64,000 nucleotides of DNA from an uncultured Tolumonas sp. (GCF_963556105.2 NZ_OY829948.1:186001-250000), one strand, 5' to 3'; positions 1 to 8,561 are shown, counted from the stretch's first letter. The notes: generated by a model not told the origin, from the sequence alone. Numbers and translations: made by a program.

Positions 1-72
1 CTGGTGTGCTTTGGTGATGCAGGCGTTAGAAATCTAGTGAGATTAGATGTAGCTTGGAATAAGTACAGCGGA

Positions 73-169
73 TGAGTGAGTGCTGAAGTAATGCCGTTGG
101 AATGGCAAGTTTTGGCATAACTGTTATGTGTAGATATAGGTAGAAAAGGCTCTGGGTGATATCCGGTCT
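73..169. repeat. Direct repeat copy A (pairs with 1247-1343)
   Basis: The 79 bp at 91-169 align without gaps to 1265-1343 with 9 mismatches, and weaker similarity continues about 18 bp to the left. The copy ends 22 bp beyond the stop codon of the diguanylate cyclase gene at 192-1133, while the other copy lies upstream of that gene, so the pair brackets it. Origin and function are unknown. Short ORFs crossing both copies look incidental. Confidence 0.8.
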
Positions 170-191
170 TTCTGAAGAGATACGAGAGTGT

Positions 192-1133
192 CTATCTGTT
201 CCATATGCAGACTTTATCTCGTCCGGAATTCTTAGCGTTATACAGTGCTTTATCTGCCTGACTGAGTAATAGGTCAATATCATCAACACATGAGCAGGAA
301 GTTACACCCACGGAGATCGTTACATACAATGACTTGCCATTCTCTAACACTAGGAAAGTATTTGCTGTAACCATCCGCAATCGTTCTGCAACTTCAATTG
401 CCGCCTTAATTTCTGTTTCGGGTAACAATACTGCGAACTCTTCACCACCAATGCGGCCAAAAATATCTTCAGTCCGCAAATTTTTGCGACACTCAATCAC
501 TATTTTTTGAAGCACAAGATCACCTACTTGATGACCATATTGGTCATTAATGGCTTTAAAGTGATCGACATCGAACATCAGTAGGGATAAATCATGATGA
601 TGACGTTTATCACGTCTGAGTTCATTATTAGCTAACATCATAAAATGTCTGCGATTGTTTATACCAGTGAGGTAGTCGATATGTGCCTGCCGTTCCAGCT
701 CTAATTCCATATTTTTACGGTCAGTCACATCAGTATGCGTTCCACACATTCTTATCGGGTTTCCATGATTATCACGCTGCATTACCTTTGCTTGATCAAG
801 TATCCATCGATACCCACCATCTTTATGAAGCATTCGATATTCGATCTTATGAATTAGAGATCGTCCTTCAAGCACGTCCTTTATAGATGCCCATGCCCGT
901 TCTCTGTCATCAGGGTAGATAAAATCTGTCCATTGTTGTGTAGTTTGCTGGATTTCTTCATAGGTATAACCAAGCATGATTGCCCAGCGCTCATTCCGTT
1001 TTACGCTTTGAGTTTCGATATTCCAATCCCAGAAACCCAGCTCTGAACCTTCCAGAACAAATCTAAGCTGCTCTTCTCTTTCTCTCAGGGCATCTTCAAT
1101 ATTTATGCTTAAATCAGAGCTGAACATTGTCAT
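192..1133 (-). CDS. PAS-GGDEF diguanylate cyclase
   Basis: A soluble 313-residue protein predicted to make cyclic-di-GMP from two GTP. A PAS_3-type sensor domain with its PAC end occupies about residues 25-138 (ELGFWDWNIE... ending THTDVTDRK), followed by a short helix and a GGDEF domain at about 150-310. The active-site signature is GGEEF (229-233), and an RxxD product-inhibition site (RTED, 220-223) lies five residues before it, so the enzyme should be active and feedback-inhibited. No membrane segments are seen. The start is supported by AGGAAA six bases upstream of the ATG. The gene stands alone between two ~97 bp direct repeats in an AT-rich accessory patch. The PAS ligand is unknown. 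Confidence 0.9.
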   Translation of the reverse strand: MTMFSSDLSINIEDALREREEQLRFVLEGSELGFWDWNIETQSVKRNERWAIMLGYTYEEIQQTTQQWTDFIYPDDRERAWASIKDVLEGRSLIHKIEYRMLHKDGGYRWILDQAKVMQRDNHGNPIRMCGTHTDVTDRKNMELELERQAHIDYLTGINNRRHFMMLANNELRRDKRHHHDLSLLMFDVDHFKAINDQYGHQVGDLVLQKIVIECRKNLRTEDIFGRIGGEEFAVLLPETEIKAAIEVAERLRMVTANTFLVLENGKSLYVTISVGVTSCSCVDDIDLLLSQADKALYNAKNSGRDKVCIWNR

Positions 1134-1189
1134 CCGAGCTTTCCTTAGCTAGAGCACTATTAAATAGTTTAGGCGAAAGTTCATGAATC

Positions 1190-1218
1190 CAAATACATTT
1201 TTTCCATCAATGTATTTG
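1190..1218. other. Perfect 10-bp stem-loop upstream of the diguanylate cyclase
   Basis: Arms CAAATACATT (1190-1199) and AATGTATTTG (1209-1218) enclose a 9-base loop, about 57 bp before the cyclase start. No T-run follows, so it is not a typical terminator. It could be an operator or a leader hairpin. The rest of the 350 bp between the cyclase and the next small gene contains repeat copy B and no convincing gene. Confidence 0.5.
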
Positions 1219-1246
1219 AAGCAAAACAGCAATATGGTTTACAAAG

Positions 1247-1343
1247 TGGGTGAGTTTTGATGTGATGCCGTTGGAATAGCAAGTTTTGGCATAGCTGTTA
1301 TTTGTGGATATGCGTAGAAAAAGCTCGGGGCGATATCCGGTCT
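1247..1343. repeat. Direct repeat copy B (pairs with 73-169)
   Basis: This is the second copy of the ~97 bp repeat, in the same orientation as copy A. The core 1265-1343 matches 91-169 at 70 of 79 positions. It sits in the non-coding stretch between the cyclase start (1133) and the small membrane protein gene (1486). Sequence beyond 1343 has no counterpart after copy A. Confidence 0.8.
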
Positions 1344-1485
1344 CAAAGACTAAGGAAGGATCTTCGTGTTTTAGAGCCCCCTCATCCATGTAGTTATCGA
1401 CGTCGATTAGCATCGAGAACCTGATGTCGTTTGACTGTAGTGGCAGATGCAATATCTAGATTAAAATAAATAGGGATTGAGTCGG

Positions 1486-1668
1486 ATGAAAGATGAGAAA
1501 GAAGTTAATTTGTTCGATAAAATAGTTATTTCTTTAGCTGTTTTAGCTGGAATTATCTCATTATTTAAAGGTGGATTAATCGCCGCCCTTCTCAAGTTCA
1601 TATTTGTAATAATATTTTTCTATGCTACAAGAGGTTTATTTTTGTGGATTATAAAAAATAACGAATAA
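1486..1668 (+). CDS. Small hydrophobic membrane protein, unknown function
   Basis: A 60-residue protein with a charged N-terminus (MKDEKEVNLFDK) and then two probable membrane helices at about residues 11-29 and 32-54, ending in a basic/polar tail. I do not recognise a family. The ATG at 1486 is chosen over an in-frame TTG at 1477 because AGGGA at 1472-1476 lies nine bases before it but would abut the TTG. A hairpin follows the stop. The gene is AT-rich like the surrounding accessory DNA. It could be a small stress or toxin-type peptide, but nothing here shows that. Confidence 0.55.
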   Translation: MKDEKEVNLFDKIVISLAVLAGIISLFKGGLIAALLKFIFVIIFFYATRGLFLWIIKNNE

Positions 1669-1675
1669 AACATGC

Positions 1676-1701
1676 TACGGTCTGAAACTAATCAGGCCGT
1701 A
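1676..1701 (+). terminator. Hairpin after the small membrane protein gene
   Basis: Arms 1676-1685 and 1692-1701 pair over 10 bp (one G-T pair) around a 6-base loop, 7 bp after the stop codon. No T-run follows, so termination efficiency is uncertain. Confidence 0.5.
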
Positions 1702-1706
1702 CATTT

Positions 1707-3016
1707 GAGTCTGTAAAATTTTCTGTGTAAGTGGCTGTTTAGTGATTACAGCGGTAAACGGTCACTATACATGATAATGAATTGCTTCATGGCGGGTTTC
1801 CAGTCTCTTATCGGCATTGTCCATTTCTTCCCTATCTGATGTAAAGCCAGATACAGTAATTTCATGATCGCATCATCGTTCGGGAACGAGCGCCGTGTTT
1901 TCGTCACTTGCCGCAAGCTGGCATTTAGTGACTCAATCGCATTGGTTGTGTAGATCACTTTACGGATCTCCGGCGGATAATCAAAGAAGACACTCAACCG
2001 GCTCCAGTTGTTTCGCCATGATTGACTGATTTGCGGATGCTGGCTGTCCCAGTTCAATGCAAATTGTTCCAGCGCTTGCTCAGCCTCCTGATCGGTGGCT
2101 GCTGCATAGATGGTTCGTAAATCAGCGGCTACCGCTTTGCGTTCTTTCCAGCTCACAAACTTCAGGCTATGACGAATTTGATGGACGATGCATAACTGAA
2201 TTTGCGTCTTTGGATAGACGGCTTCGATGGCCTCCGGAAACCCTTTCAGACCATCACAGCAGGCAATGAATATATCGGTAACTCCACGGTTTTTAAGTTC
2301 GTTCATGACGCCGAGCCAGAACTTGGCGCCTTCATTTTGCGCCAGCCATAACCCCAGTAATTCTTTCTCGCCCTCGGTGTTCACGCCCAGAGCCAGATAG
2401 ACGGCTTTGTTTTGTATGACACCTGAATCGCGGCTACGAACAACTAAACAGTCAAGATAGACAATCGGATAAACCGCTGAGAGTGGCCGTTGCTGCCAGG
2501 CTTTGACTTCATCTAGAACGGCATTGGTAACTTGTGAAATAAATGTCGGGGAAACCTCAACGCCATAGGCTTCTTCAAAATGGGCCTGAATATCACGGGT
2601 AGACATGCCTCTGGCATAAAGCGAAAGAATACGGTCATCGAAACCAGCCAGCTGCTTTTCGCCCTTTTTCACCAATTGCGGTTCAAAGGAACTATTCCGG
2701 TCTCGGGGGATTTCCAGCTCAAGTTCACCATGAACAGAGCGAACGGTTTTAGCCGTTTTCCCATTGCGGGAATTACCGGTATTTTTACCTGAAGGCGAGT
2801 TTTGGGATAACCAAGATGATGTTCCATCTCGGCTTCTAAAGCACGCTCAGCCAGCTTTTTAGTCAACTGGCGGAGTAAACCTTGTTCTCCCATCAGGTCT
2901 TCAGGGGATTTACAATCGGCAAGAAGTTGATCGAGGATTTGATCGGTAATTGGCATTCCAGTTTCCTTTTAACAGGTTGTTCAGAATGCCACTTACACAA
3001 ATTTTTTTACACTCTC
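1707..3016 (-). mobile_element. IS256-family insertion sequence
   Basis: About 1.3 kb containing one transposase gene. The ends carry imperfect inverted repeats: 1712-1735 reads TGTAAAATTTTCTGTGTAAG and on, and the complement of 2988-3011 matches it at 20 of 24 positions. A GAG-starting tip lies outside each repeat. No matching 8-bp target duplication is visible at the two sides. The right tip lies in the last codons of an IS481-family transposase, so this element inserted there, and sequence on one side was later lost or rearranged. Confidence 0.8.
1746..2956 (-). pseudogene. IS256-family transposase, frameshifted
   Basis: This is a mutator/IS256-type DDE transposase of about 403 residues if read through. 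The first part (from 2956: MPITDQILDQ...EMEHHLGYPK) and the second (2675 onward: KKGEKQLAGFDDRILSLYARGM... to SDRLPL) lie in different frames. The break is at the four-base run at 2800-2803: one extra base there restores the usual family sequence after HLGYPK. The catalytic region remains, including YLDCLVV, CDGLKGF and the TTNAIESLN motif. IS256 elements are not known to need frameshifting, so the copy is probably dead. Confidence 0.85.
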
Positions 3017-4040
3017 AATTCTTTTCTTCCCAGACTTTTTTACCATCAACAAATGTTTCCATTAGCGTCCTTCCACAGCACATTTTTCCTTGATGGGTAC
3101 GCTGATTATTGTAATAACTCAACCAAATGTCCAGATCTGACTGAAGACTATCTAAATCGCTGTACAGTTTTTTCCTGAATGTGACTTGGTAAAATTCCTG
3201 AAGGATTGTCTTATGAAATTGTTCGCAAATGCCATTTGTTTGCGGGACATTGCTTTTGTTTTTGTATGATTGATATCATTAATGGCCAGATATAACTGGT
3301 AATCGTGCTGCTCAACTTTCCCGCAATATTCCGTGCCTCGGTCGGTCAATATTCGCAGCACCGGAACATTCTGAGCTGCAAAAAATGGTAATACGCGATC
3401 ATTCAGTAAGTCCGCGGCTGTGATTGGCGTTTTCGTTGTATACAGTTTGCAATAAGCAACTTTAGAATAGGTATCGACGAACGTTTGTTGATAAATTCTT
3501 CGACACCCTTTAGATTGCCGACATAAAACGTGTCCTGTGAGCCCAGATAACCTGGATGTATCGTCTCAATCTCGCCACAAGCTTCATCATCCTGCTGTTT
3601 GCGTTCCAGCGCTGCAATTTGGGCGTCAGACAGCAATATACCGTCTTGGGCAACCTTTTGTTCCAAAGCCTTAAGTCGTTTTTTAAAGTTCTCTAAATTA
3701 TGACGTAACCAGACTGAACGAACACCACTTCCGGAGATGAAGATGCCCTGTTTACGAAGTTCATTACTGGTTCGCTGTTGCCCATGTGCCGGATACTCAA
3801 TGGCATAATTGATGACAGCTTGTTCTGTCGTATCATCAGTGCGATTTTTTAAGTTGGGAACGCGCCGGGATTTATCAAGTAAAACATCGATACCACCTTC
3901 TTCGACCAGTTCTTTATAGCGATAAAAGGTGTCTCTGGATACGCCCAACTTTGCAGGCACGGGAAACGTTGTTCAGCTTTTCTGCCAAATTGAGAAGACC
4001 AGCTTTGTGTTTAATAACGGGATTGTTACTATGGATCATG
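3015..4040 (-). pseudogene. IS481-family transposase, three frameshifts and a cut 3' end
   Basis: The ATG at 4040 begins MIHSNNPVIKHKAGLLNLAE, the typical start of a ~342-residue IS481 transposase with an N-terminal helix-turn-helix (LGVSRDTFYRYKE) and an integrase-type rve core (LTDRGTEYCG, PQTNGICEQFHKT). Reading it needs a one-base correction near 3946-3952, near 3501 and near 3249-3253, each a loss of one base. The last few residues are replaced by IS256 terminal sequence, which supplies a stop just after VWEEKN. The copy is non-functional. Confidence 0.85.
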
Positions 4041-4140
4041 AGAGTTACCTCAAATGTTGTTTTGATTAAGGATTCGACACCCATATCAAAACCGGTAACT
4101 CTCTTCTTTTCAAACAGAAGTGTCAGATCTGGTCGGAACT
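3017..4140 (-). mobile_element. IS481-family insertion sequence remnant
   Basis: The broken transposase plus about 100 bp upstream. The outer right end is placed near 4140, where TGTCAGATCTGGTCGGAACT (4121-4140) meets the pilU stop region. The left end is lost to the IS256 insertion and no matching inverted repeat was found. A 10-bp inverted repeat (4040-4049 with 4094-4103) lies around the transposase start. The exact boundary is an estimate. Confidence 0.6.
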
Positions 4141-4155
4141 AATTCAGATTAGTTC
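4136..4155. other. Perfect 8-bp hairpin over the pilU stop codon
   Basis: Arms GAACTAAT (4136-4143) and ATTAGTTC (4148-4155) enclose a TCAG loop that contains the pilU stop codon, exactly where the IS481 remnant meets the gene. It may act as a weak terminator or mark the insertion target. There is no T-run. Confidence 0.45.
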
Positions 4156-5313
4156 ACTTAGATCACCCTGTTGTTTGCCCTCAAGAGGATCCAATGACCA
4201 GTTAGATACTGCATTTTTACTTTTAGCTGCATTGTTTTCATCATACAGTTTGATCCGCAATTTCAAATTATTGACTGCATCTGCATTTTGTAGCGTTTCT
4301 TCCTCACTAATAACACCTTCACAATAGAGCTCAAAGAGACATTGATCGTAAGTTTTCATACCCAAACTAACTGACTTTTCCATGATCTCCTTAATACCAG
4401 AAAAATCACCTCGATGGATCATATCTTGAATGGTTGCTGACCCTAATAAAATCTCAACAGCAGCTCTCCGACCACCATTGATTGTATTCACCAATCGCTG
4501 AGAAATAATAGATCTGATATTATTACCCAAATCATGTTTTAGTTGTTCGCGACGCTCCTCAGGGAAGAAATTAATAATACGATCCAATGCTTGATTCGCA
4601 TTATTTGCATGTAATGTGGATAAAACTAAATGACCTGTTTCAGCAAATGCAAGTGCATGCTCCATAGTTTCTCGGTCACGAATTTCCCCAATAAGAATTA
4701 CATCTGGTGCTTGGCGCAGTGTGCCCTTAAGAGCAGAATGAAAATTAAGAGCATCTACCCCAACCTCTCGCTGATTAATAATACTTTTTTTATGCGAATG
4801 AATGTATTCGATAGGATCTTCAATTGTAATGATATGGCCTGGACTATTTTCATTCCGATGATCAATTAAAGCGGCTAGTGAAGTTGACTTACCTGATCCG
4901 GTAGCTCCAACAAACAATATTAGACCTCGTTTCTCCATAATAACATTCAGCAATACAGGCGGTAGTTTCAATTCTGAAAAGGCTGGGATATCCAATTTAA
5001 TATTTCGCACTACAATTGATGTATCATTTTTCTGACGAAATACATTTACACGAAATCGTCCTTTTTCTGGTAAAGAAAAAGCAAAATTAACTTCAAGCTT
5101 TCCTTCTAATTCAGCTTTTTGAGCTGGACTCAAAAGTGCATCAACAATATTAGCAATATCACTTTTTTTTATTTTCTGTGCCTGAATAGGTGTTAACACC
5201 CCATTAAACTTAATACTGGGCACTGCTCCAGTAGATAGATATAAATCAGAACCATTTTCATTAGCCAGTTTGATTAACATATCCCTAAAAATCATTGACT
5301 CTACAATAGACAT
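4144..5313 (-). CDS. pilU: PilT/PilU-family type IV pilus ATPase, PilU-like
   Basis: A 389-residue cytoplasmic hexameric ATPase that drives or helps pilus retraction. Walker A GATGSGKS is at 136-143, Walker B ILIGEIRD at 206-213 and the His box HLVLSTLHAN at about 229-238. The N-terminal GSDLYLSTGAVPSIKFNG and the stretch ITIEDPIEYIHSHKKSIINQREVGVD are closer to PilU than to PilT. Unlike the usual pilT-pilU pair it stands alone here, beside IS debris, and is noticeably AT-rich, which suggests transfer or a second copy. It could work with a pilus system encoded elsewhere. The last residues overlap a hairpin at the IS boundary. Confidence 0.85.
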   Translation of the reverse strand: MSIVESMIFRDMLIKLANENGSDLYLSTGAVPSIKFNGVLTPIQAQKIKKSDIANIVDALLSPAQKAELEGKLEVNFAFSLPEKGRFRVNVFRQKNDTSIVVRNIKLDIPAFSELKLPPVLLNVIMEKRGLILFVGATGSGKSTSLAALIDHRNENSPGHIITIEDPIEYIHSHKKSIINQREVGVDALNFHSALKGTLRQAPDVILIGEIRDRETMEHALAFAETGHLVLSTLHANNANQALDRIINFFPEERREQLKHDLGNNIRSIISQRLVNTINGGRRAAVEILLGSATIQDMIHRGDFSGIKEIMEKSVSLGMKTYDQCLFELYCEGVISEEETLQNADAVNNLKLRIKLYDENNAAKSKNAVSNWSLDPLEGKQQGDLSELI

Positions 5314-5548
5314 CCAGTTTCACCTTAATTGTGCAATTATTATTTACTAAGTATTTGGTTTAATCATTTCAAGTATGATTTTACACTATCCATCTATGAA
5401 TCCACTCGAATCTCAATCTCCAATCTCATAATAAATCTTGGACACATCACAAAACCTAAATGCTCCCATCCACACATGATATACACACTAACAAAGGTAT
5501 TTAACGCGCCAAAGTTGTAAATTACCCCTGGTTTAGGGACATGAATTC

Positions 5549-6268
5549 TTGAGATCTACGGTTGTACGGATGGAAATCCGCACCGGACGCTGGGAAGGGG
5601 AATTAGTCAATCGCCGGAAAGATGGCCGTTTATTACCCGAATTGCTCTCGATTAGCCGTGTTTTAGATCAAAAGGGAAATGTAGCCAATTATGTTGGCAT
5701 GTTCCTCGATATCTCTGAACGCCGTGAAGCGGAAAAACGCATTCAGCATCTCGCTCATCATGATTATCTGACAGATCTGCCTAACCGCTCTTTACTTGTT
5801 GAACGTGCCACTAACGCTCTCGCTCTGGCACATCGCCATCAACGACGTATGGCCATACTTTTTATCGATCTTGACCGGTTTAAACCCATCAATGATGAAT
5901 ATGGTCATGATGCCGGAGATACCGTATTAAAAACCATTGCCAAGCGGCTGTTACAGATGGTCAGAGGATCCGATACGGTTTGTCGTCAGGGCGGCGATGA
6001 GTTTGTGATTTTGATACCCGAGTTTGCAGATACAGAAAGTTTGGAAAAATTGGCCATTAAACTACGCGATGAAATTCAGAAGCCTTGTACCATAAAAAAT
6101 TACCAGCTCTCGGTTTCTGCCAGTATTGGGATTGCTACCTATCCAGAAAATGGTGACACCGTAGATGCGATTATCCAAAGTGCTGATACCGCTATGTATC
6201 GGGCAAAAGTAGATACCGATAATCGTATCTGTTTCGCCCGTTATTTAAAATCGGTTGATCCTCTTTAG
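5549..6268 (+). pseudogene. 5'-truncated PAS-GGDEF diguanylate cyclase
   Basis: The surviving 239 residues start inside a PAS domain: only its C-terminal part remains (TGRWEGELVNRRKDG... to FLDISERRE), then a complete GGDEF domain with GGDEF at 148-152 and an RxxD inhibition site (RGSD, 139-142). There is no in-frame ATG before the break: an in-frame stop lies at 5534 and the first start is TTG at 5549, or ATG at 5570 within the residual domain. The 235 bp before it are AT-rich with no gene. I infer that an upstream sensor part was lost when the 1-5.5 kb accessory DNA arrived. The catalytic domain could still be expressed. Confidence 0.7.
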
Positions 6269-6283
6269 CGATTTTACTGCACG

Positions 6284-7102
6284 TTAACCTCGCGCATGTT
6301 TCGCCGCTTGCTGAAACACCTCGTCACTCGGGCGAATACCGGTATACAACACAAACTGCTCCACCGCTTGGATCGCAAACACTTCCGCACCTGTGATGAC
6401 CTTTTTGCCCTGTGTTCTGGCATAACGGATCAATGGCGTTTCTGCCGGTAATGCCACGACATCAAAAATGACCTGAGCCTGCTCGATGGCCAACTCGGTA
6501 AAAGCCAGAGTCTCTGCATCTGCACCGCCGGCCATACCAATCGGCGTTACGTTGATCAGCATATCGGCTTGCACAGCAGTCATATCCGGCGCCCAGTTAA
6601 AGCCATACAAACCAGCTAACTGCTTACCTGCCGCTTCATTTCGGGCCACGATATAACCGTTTTTAAAGCCGGCATCTTTTAAGGCACATGCGACAGCTTT
6701 CGCCATACCACCGCTTCCGCGTAACGCAAATACCAGATCTGATGGCACCTGATGCTCATTAAGTAATTTGGCGATAGCGATGTAATCAGTGTTATAAGCT
6801 TTCAGATAACCATTGGTATTAACGATGGTATTCACAGAATCAATCGCTTTAGCAGAAGGATCCAGCTCATCAACCATCGGAATACAGGCCTCTTTGAATG
6901 GCATCGAGATCGCACAACCACGTACGCCTAATGCACGAACCCCACCGATAGCAGCAGCCAGATCGGTGGTCGTAAAGGCTTTGTAGATGTAATCAAGATC
7001 TAAGGCATCGTATAAGAAATTATGAAAACGAGTGCCAAAGTTACTTGGGCGCGCCGCAAGCGACATGCAAAGCGTGGTGTCTTTATTGATCTGTCGGGTC
7101 AT
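6284..7102 (-). CDS. Shikimate dehydrogenase-like protein (HI0607/SDH-L type)
   Basis: A 272-residue NADP-dependent oxidoreductase of the AroE superfamily. Catalytic Lys70 (SMPFKEA) and Asp106 (YNTDYIA) are in place, and the nucleotide-binding loop GSGGMAKAV is at about 129-137. The N-terminal CMSLAARPSNFG replaces the SxSxxxHN substrate motif of true AroE, and the sequence follows the Haemophilus HI0607 paralogue, whose shikimate activity is reported to be poor. The physiological substrate is therefore uncertain. It stands alone and converges with the truncated cyclase. It should not be taken as the housekeeping aroE. Confidence 0.8.
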   Translation of the reverse strand: MTRQINKDTTLCMSLAARPSNFGTRFHNFLYDALDLDYIYKAFTTTDLAAAIGGVRALGVRGCAISMPFKEACIPMVDELDPSAKAIDSVNTIVNTNGYLKAYNTDYIAIAKLLNEHQVPSDLVFALRGSGGMAKAVACALKDAGFKNGYIVARNEAAGKQLAGLYGFNWAPDMTAVQADMLINVTPIGMAGGADAETLAFTELAIEQAQVIFDVVALPAETPLIRYARTQGKKVITGAEVFAIQAVEQFVLYTGIRPSDEVFQQAAKHARG

Positions 7103-7187
7103 CAGTCTAATTCCATAAAGAAAAACAGATTAAGGAAAGCAGCAGACAGAAAGTAGCAAAGTTACCAGTAACAAATCGTGACCCGAA

Positions 7188-8555
7188 TCAAGCCATGGTG
7201 ACTATCTGTTCCAGATCACGACGGGTAGACAATTTGGTATCGACCTTAATGTAAGCCGCCGCTTCTTCAAAAACGATAACCACATCGGCAACACCCGGTT
7301 GAGCTTTGAGTCGATGTTCAAGTGCCGCCCCTTCTTGTTGTGCCGAATCAGGTAGCTGGATCCGCAAGCTGCTGACATAAGGAGGTTCTTGCATCGTCAT
7401 ACTGACCATAAACCAGACAGCGGCAATAACCGCGCTACCCAGAAAGACCATGCCTGTACCATTTAACTGCAACAACCAGCCACCCAAGCTGCCACCAATC
7501 GCGACACCGATAAACTGGCTGGTAGAATAAATACCCATGGCGGTGCCTTTATACCCGGCGGGCGCTTCTTTACTCACCAGCGACGGTAAAATGGCTTCCA
7601 TAACGTTAAACGCAATGAAGAATAATTGAATACCCGCAAAGATGATCCATAAATGCTGCCCTGCAAACCAAAGCACCAGTTCTGCCAGAAAAATCATCAC
7701 GACACAGGCCACAAATACGCGTTTCATCTGCCGTTTTTTTTCTGCATAAATGACAAACGGGATCACCGCGACGAAAGAAACCAGCATAGTGATGAGATAG
7801 ACTTTCCACTGTTGTTGGCGCAGAAAACCGGCATGTTCCATCGCCAACGGTAGTGCAACGAAACTGGCCATCAGTAAGATGTGTAAACTCATAATACCGG
7901 TATTCAGTTTTAGCAAACGGCTATTTCCCAGCACTAAGCTGAAACTGCCCTTCACGATGCCAGACTCACGATTCAATACATGATGAGAAGGTTGAGGAAT
8001 AACGGTTAACGTGATCACGATGCCCGCAACTGCCAACAACGCAATTCCCCAGAATAATGCAGATAACCCCAAGGCATGTGTGATGATCGGGCCTAACACC
8101 ATGGCGATAGCGAAGGTGATACCAAAACTAACGCCGATAAATGCCATTGCTTTAGTGCGGTTTTGTTCACGGGTCAGATCAGAAAGCAGTGCCATCACCG
8201 CGGCAGCAATAGCACCAGAGCCTTGTAAAGCACGCCCAAGGATAATTCCCCAGATAGAATCGGTAGTAGCAGCAACAACACTGCCCAGAGCAAAGACCAG
8301 CAAACCGCCGACGATCAGTGGACGACGCCCTACCTTGTCAGATAATAAACCGAATGGAATTTGGAAAAGCGCCTGAGCCAAACCATACACACCGATAGCT
8401 ATACCAATCAGTGCTTGAGTGGCCCCTTGCAAGGCCATGCCATAAGTGGTCAAGACCGGTAAAACCATAAACATGCCGAGCATCCGCAGTGAAAATACGG
8501 CGCCCAGCCCCCAGGTCGCCCGACGTTCTTCGGCCGTCATCTGGTTATCATTCAT
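7188..8555 (-). CDS. yajR: MFS transporter YajR
   Basis: A 455-residue inner-membrane major facilitator protein with about 12 helices, the MFS motif GLLSDKVGRRP after helix 2, and a soluble C-terminal ferredoxin-like YAM domain (about 388-455, ending STRRDLEQIVTMA) that identifies YajR. The substrate is not established and the family is presumed to be proton-driven drug/solute efflux. The start lies six bases from the cyoE stop, so it is likely the last gene of the cyo operon, as yajR also follows cyoE in E. coli. Confidence 0.85.
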   Translation of the reverse strand: MNDNQMTAEERRATWGLGAVFSLRMLGMFMVLPVLTTYGMALQGATQALIGIAIGVYGLAQALFQIPFGLLSDKVGRRPLIVGGLLVFALGSVVAATTDSIWGIILGRALQGSGAIAAAVMALLSDLTREQNRTKAMAFIGVSFGITFAIAMVLGPIITHALGLSALFWGIALLAVAGIVITLTVIPQPSHHVLNRESGIVKGSFSLVLGNSRLLKLNTGIMSLHILLMASFVALPLAMEHAGFLRQQQWKVYLITMLVSFVAVIPFVIYAEKKRQMKRVFVACVVMIFLAELVLWFAGQHLWIIFAGIQLFFIAFNVMEAILPSLVSKEAPAGYKGTAMGIYSTSQFIGVAIGGSLGGWLLQLNGTGMVFLGSAVIAAVWFMVSMTMQEPPYVSSLRIQLPDSAQQEGAALEHRLKAQPGVADVVIVFEEAAAYIKVDTKLSTRRDLEQIVTMA

Positions 8556-8561
8556 TACCGC

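Noticed and set aside
1-169. Integron attC site (a TCTAACGCC-like stretch near 22-34 on the minus strand, and the direct repeats)
   Set aside because: The repeats lack paired RYYYAAC/GTTRRRY core sites and attC folding symmetry, and no integrase is present; the edge motif is too short to judge.
26-289. Open frame through repeat copy A, and its counterpart at 1207-1452 through copy B
   Set aside because: The similar peptides come from the repeat DNA read in different frames, without ribosome sites; the first also overlaps the end of the cyclase gene.
2790-2810. Programmed frameshift in the IS256 transposase at the A-run
   Set aside because: IS256-family transposases are made from one frame, and the run is only four bases long; a deletion explains it better.
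8011-8376. Long antisense frames opposite yajR, the CHAD gene (20608-20910), the PTS gene (22770-23156) and glnD
   Set aside because: They mirror strongly conserved genes, have low-complexity composition and no ribosome sites.
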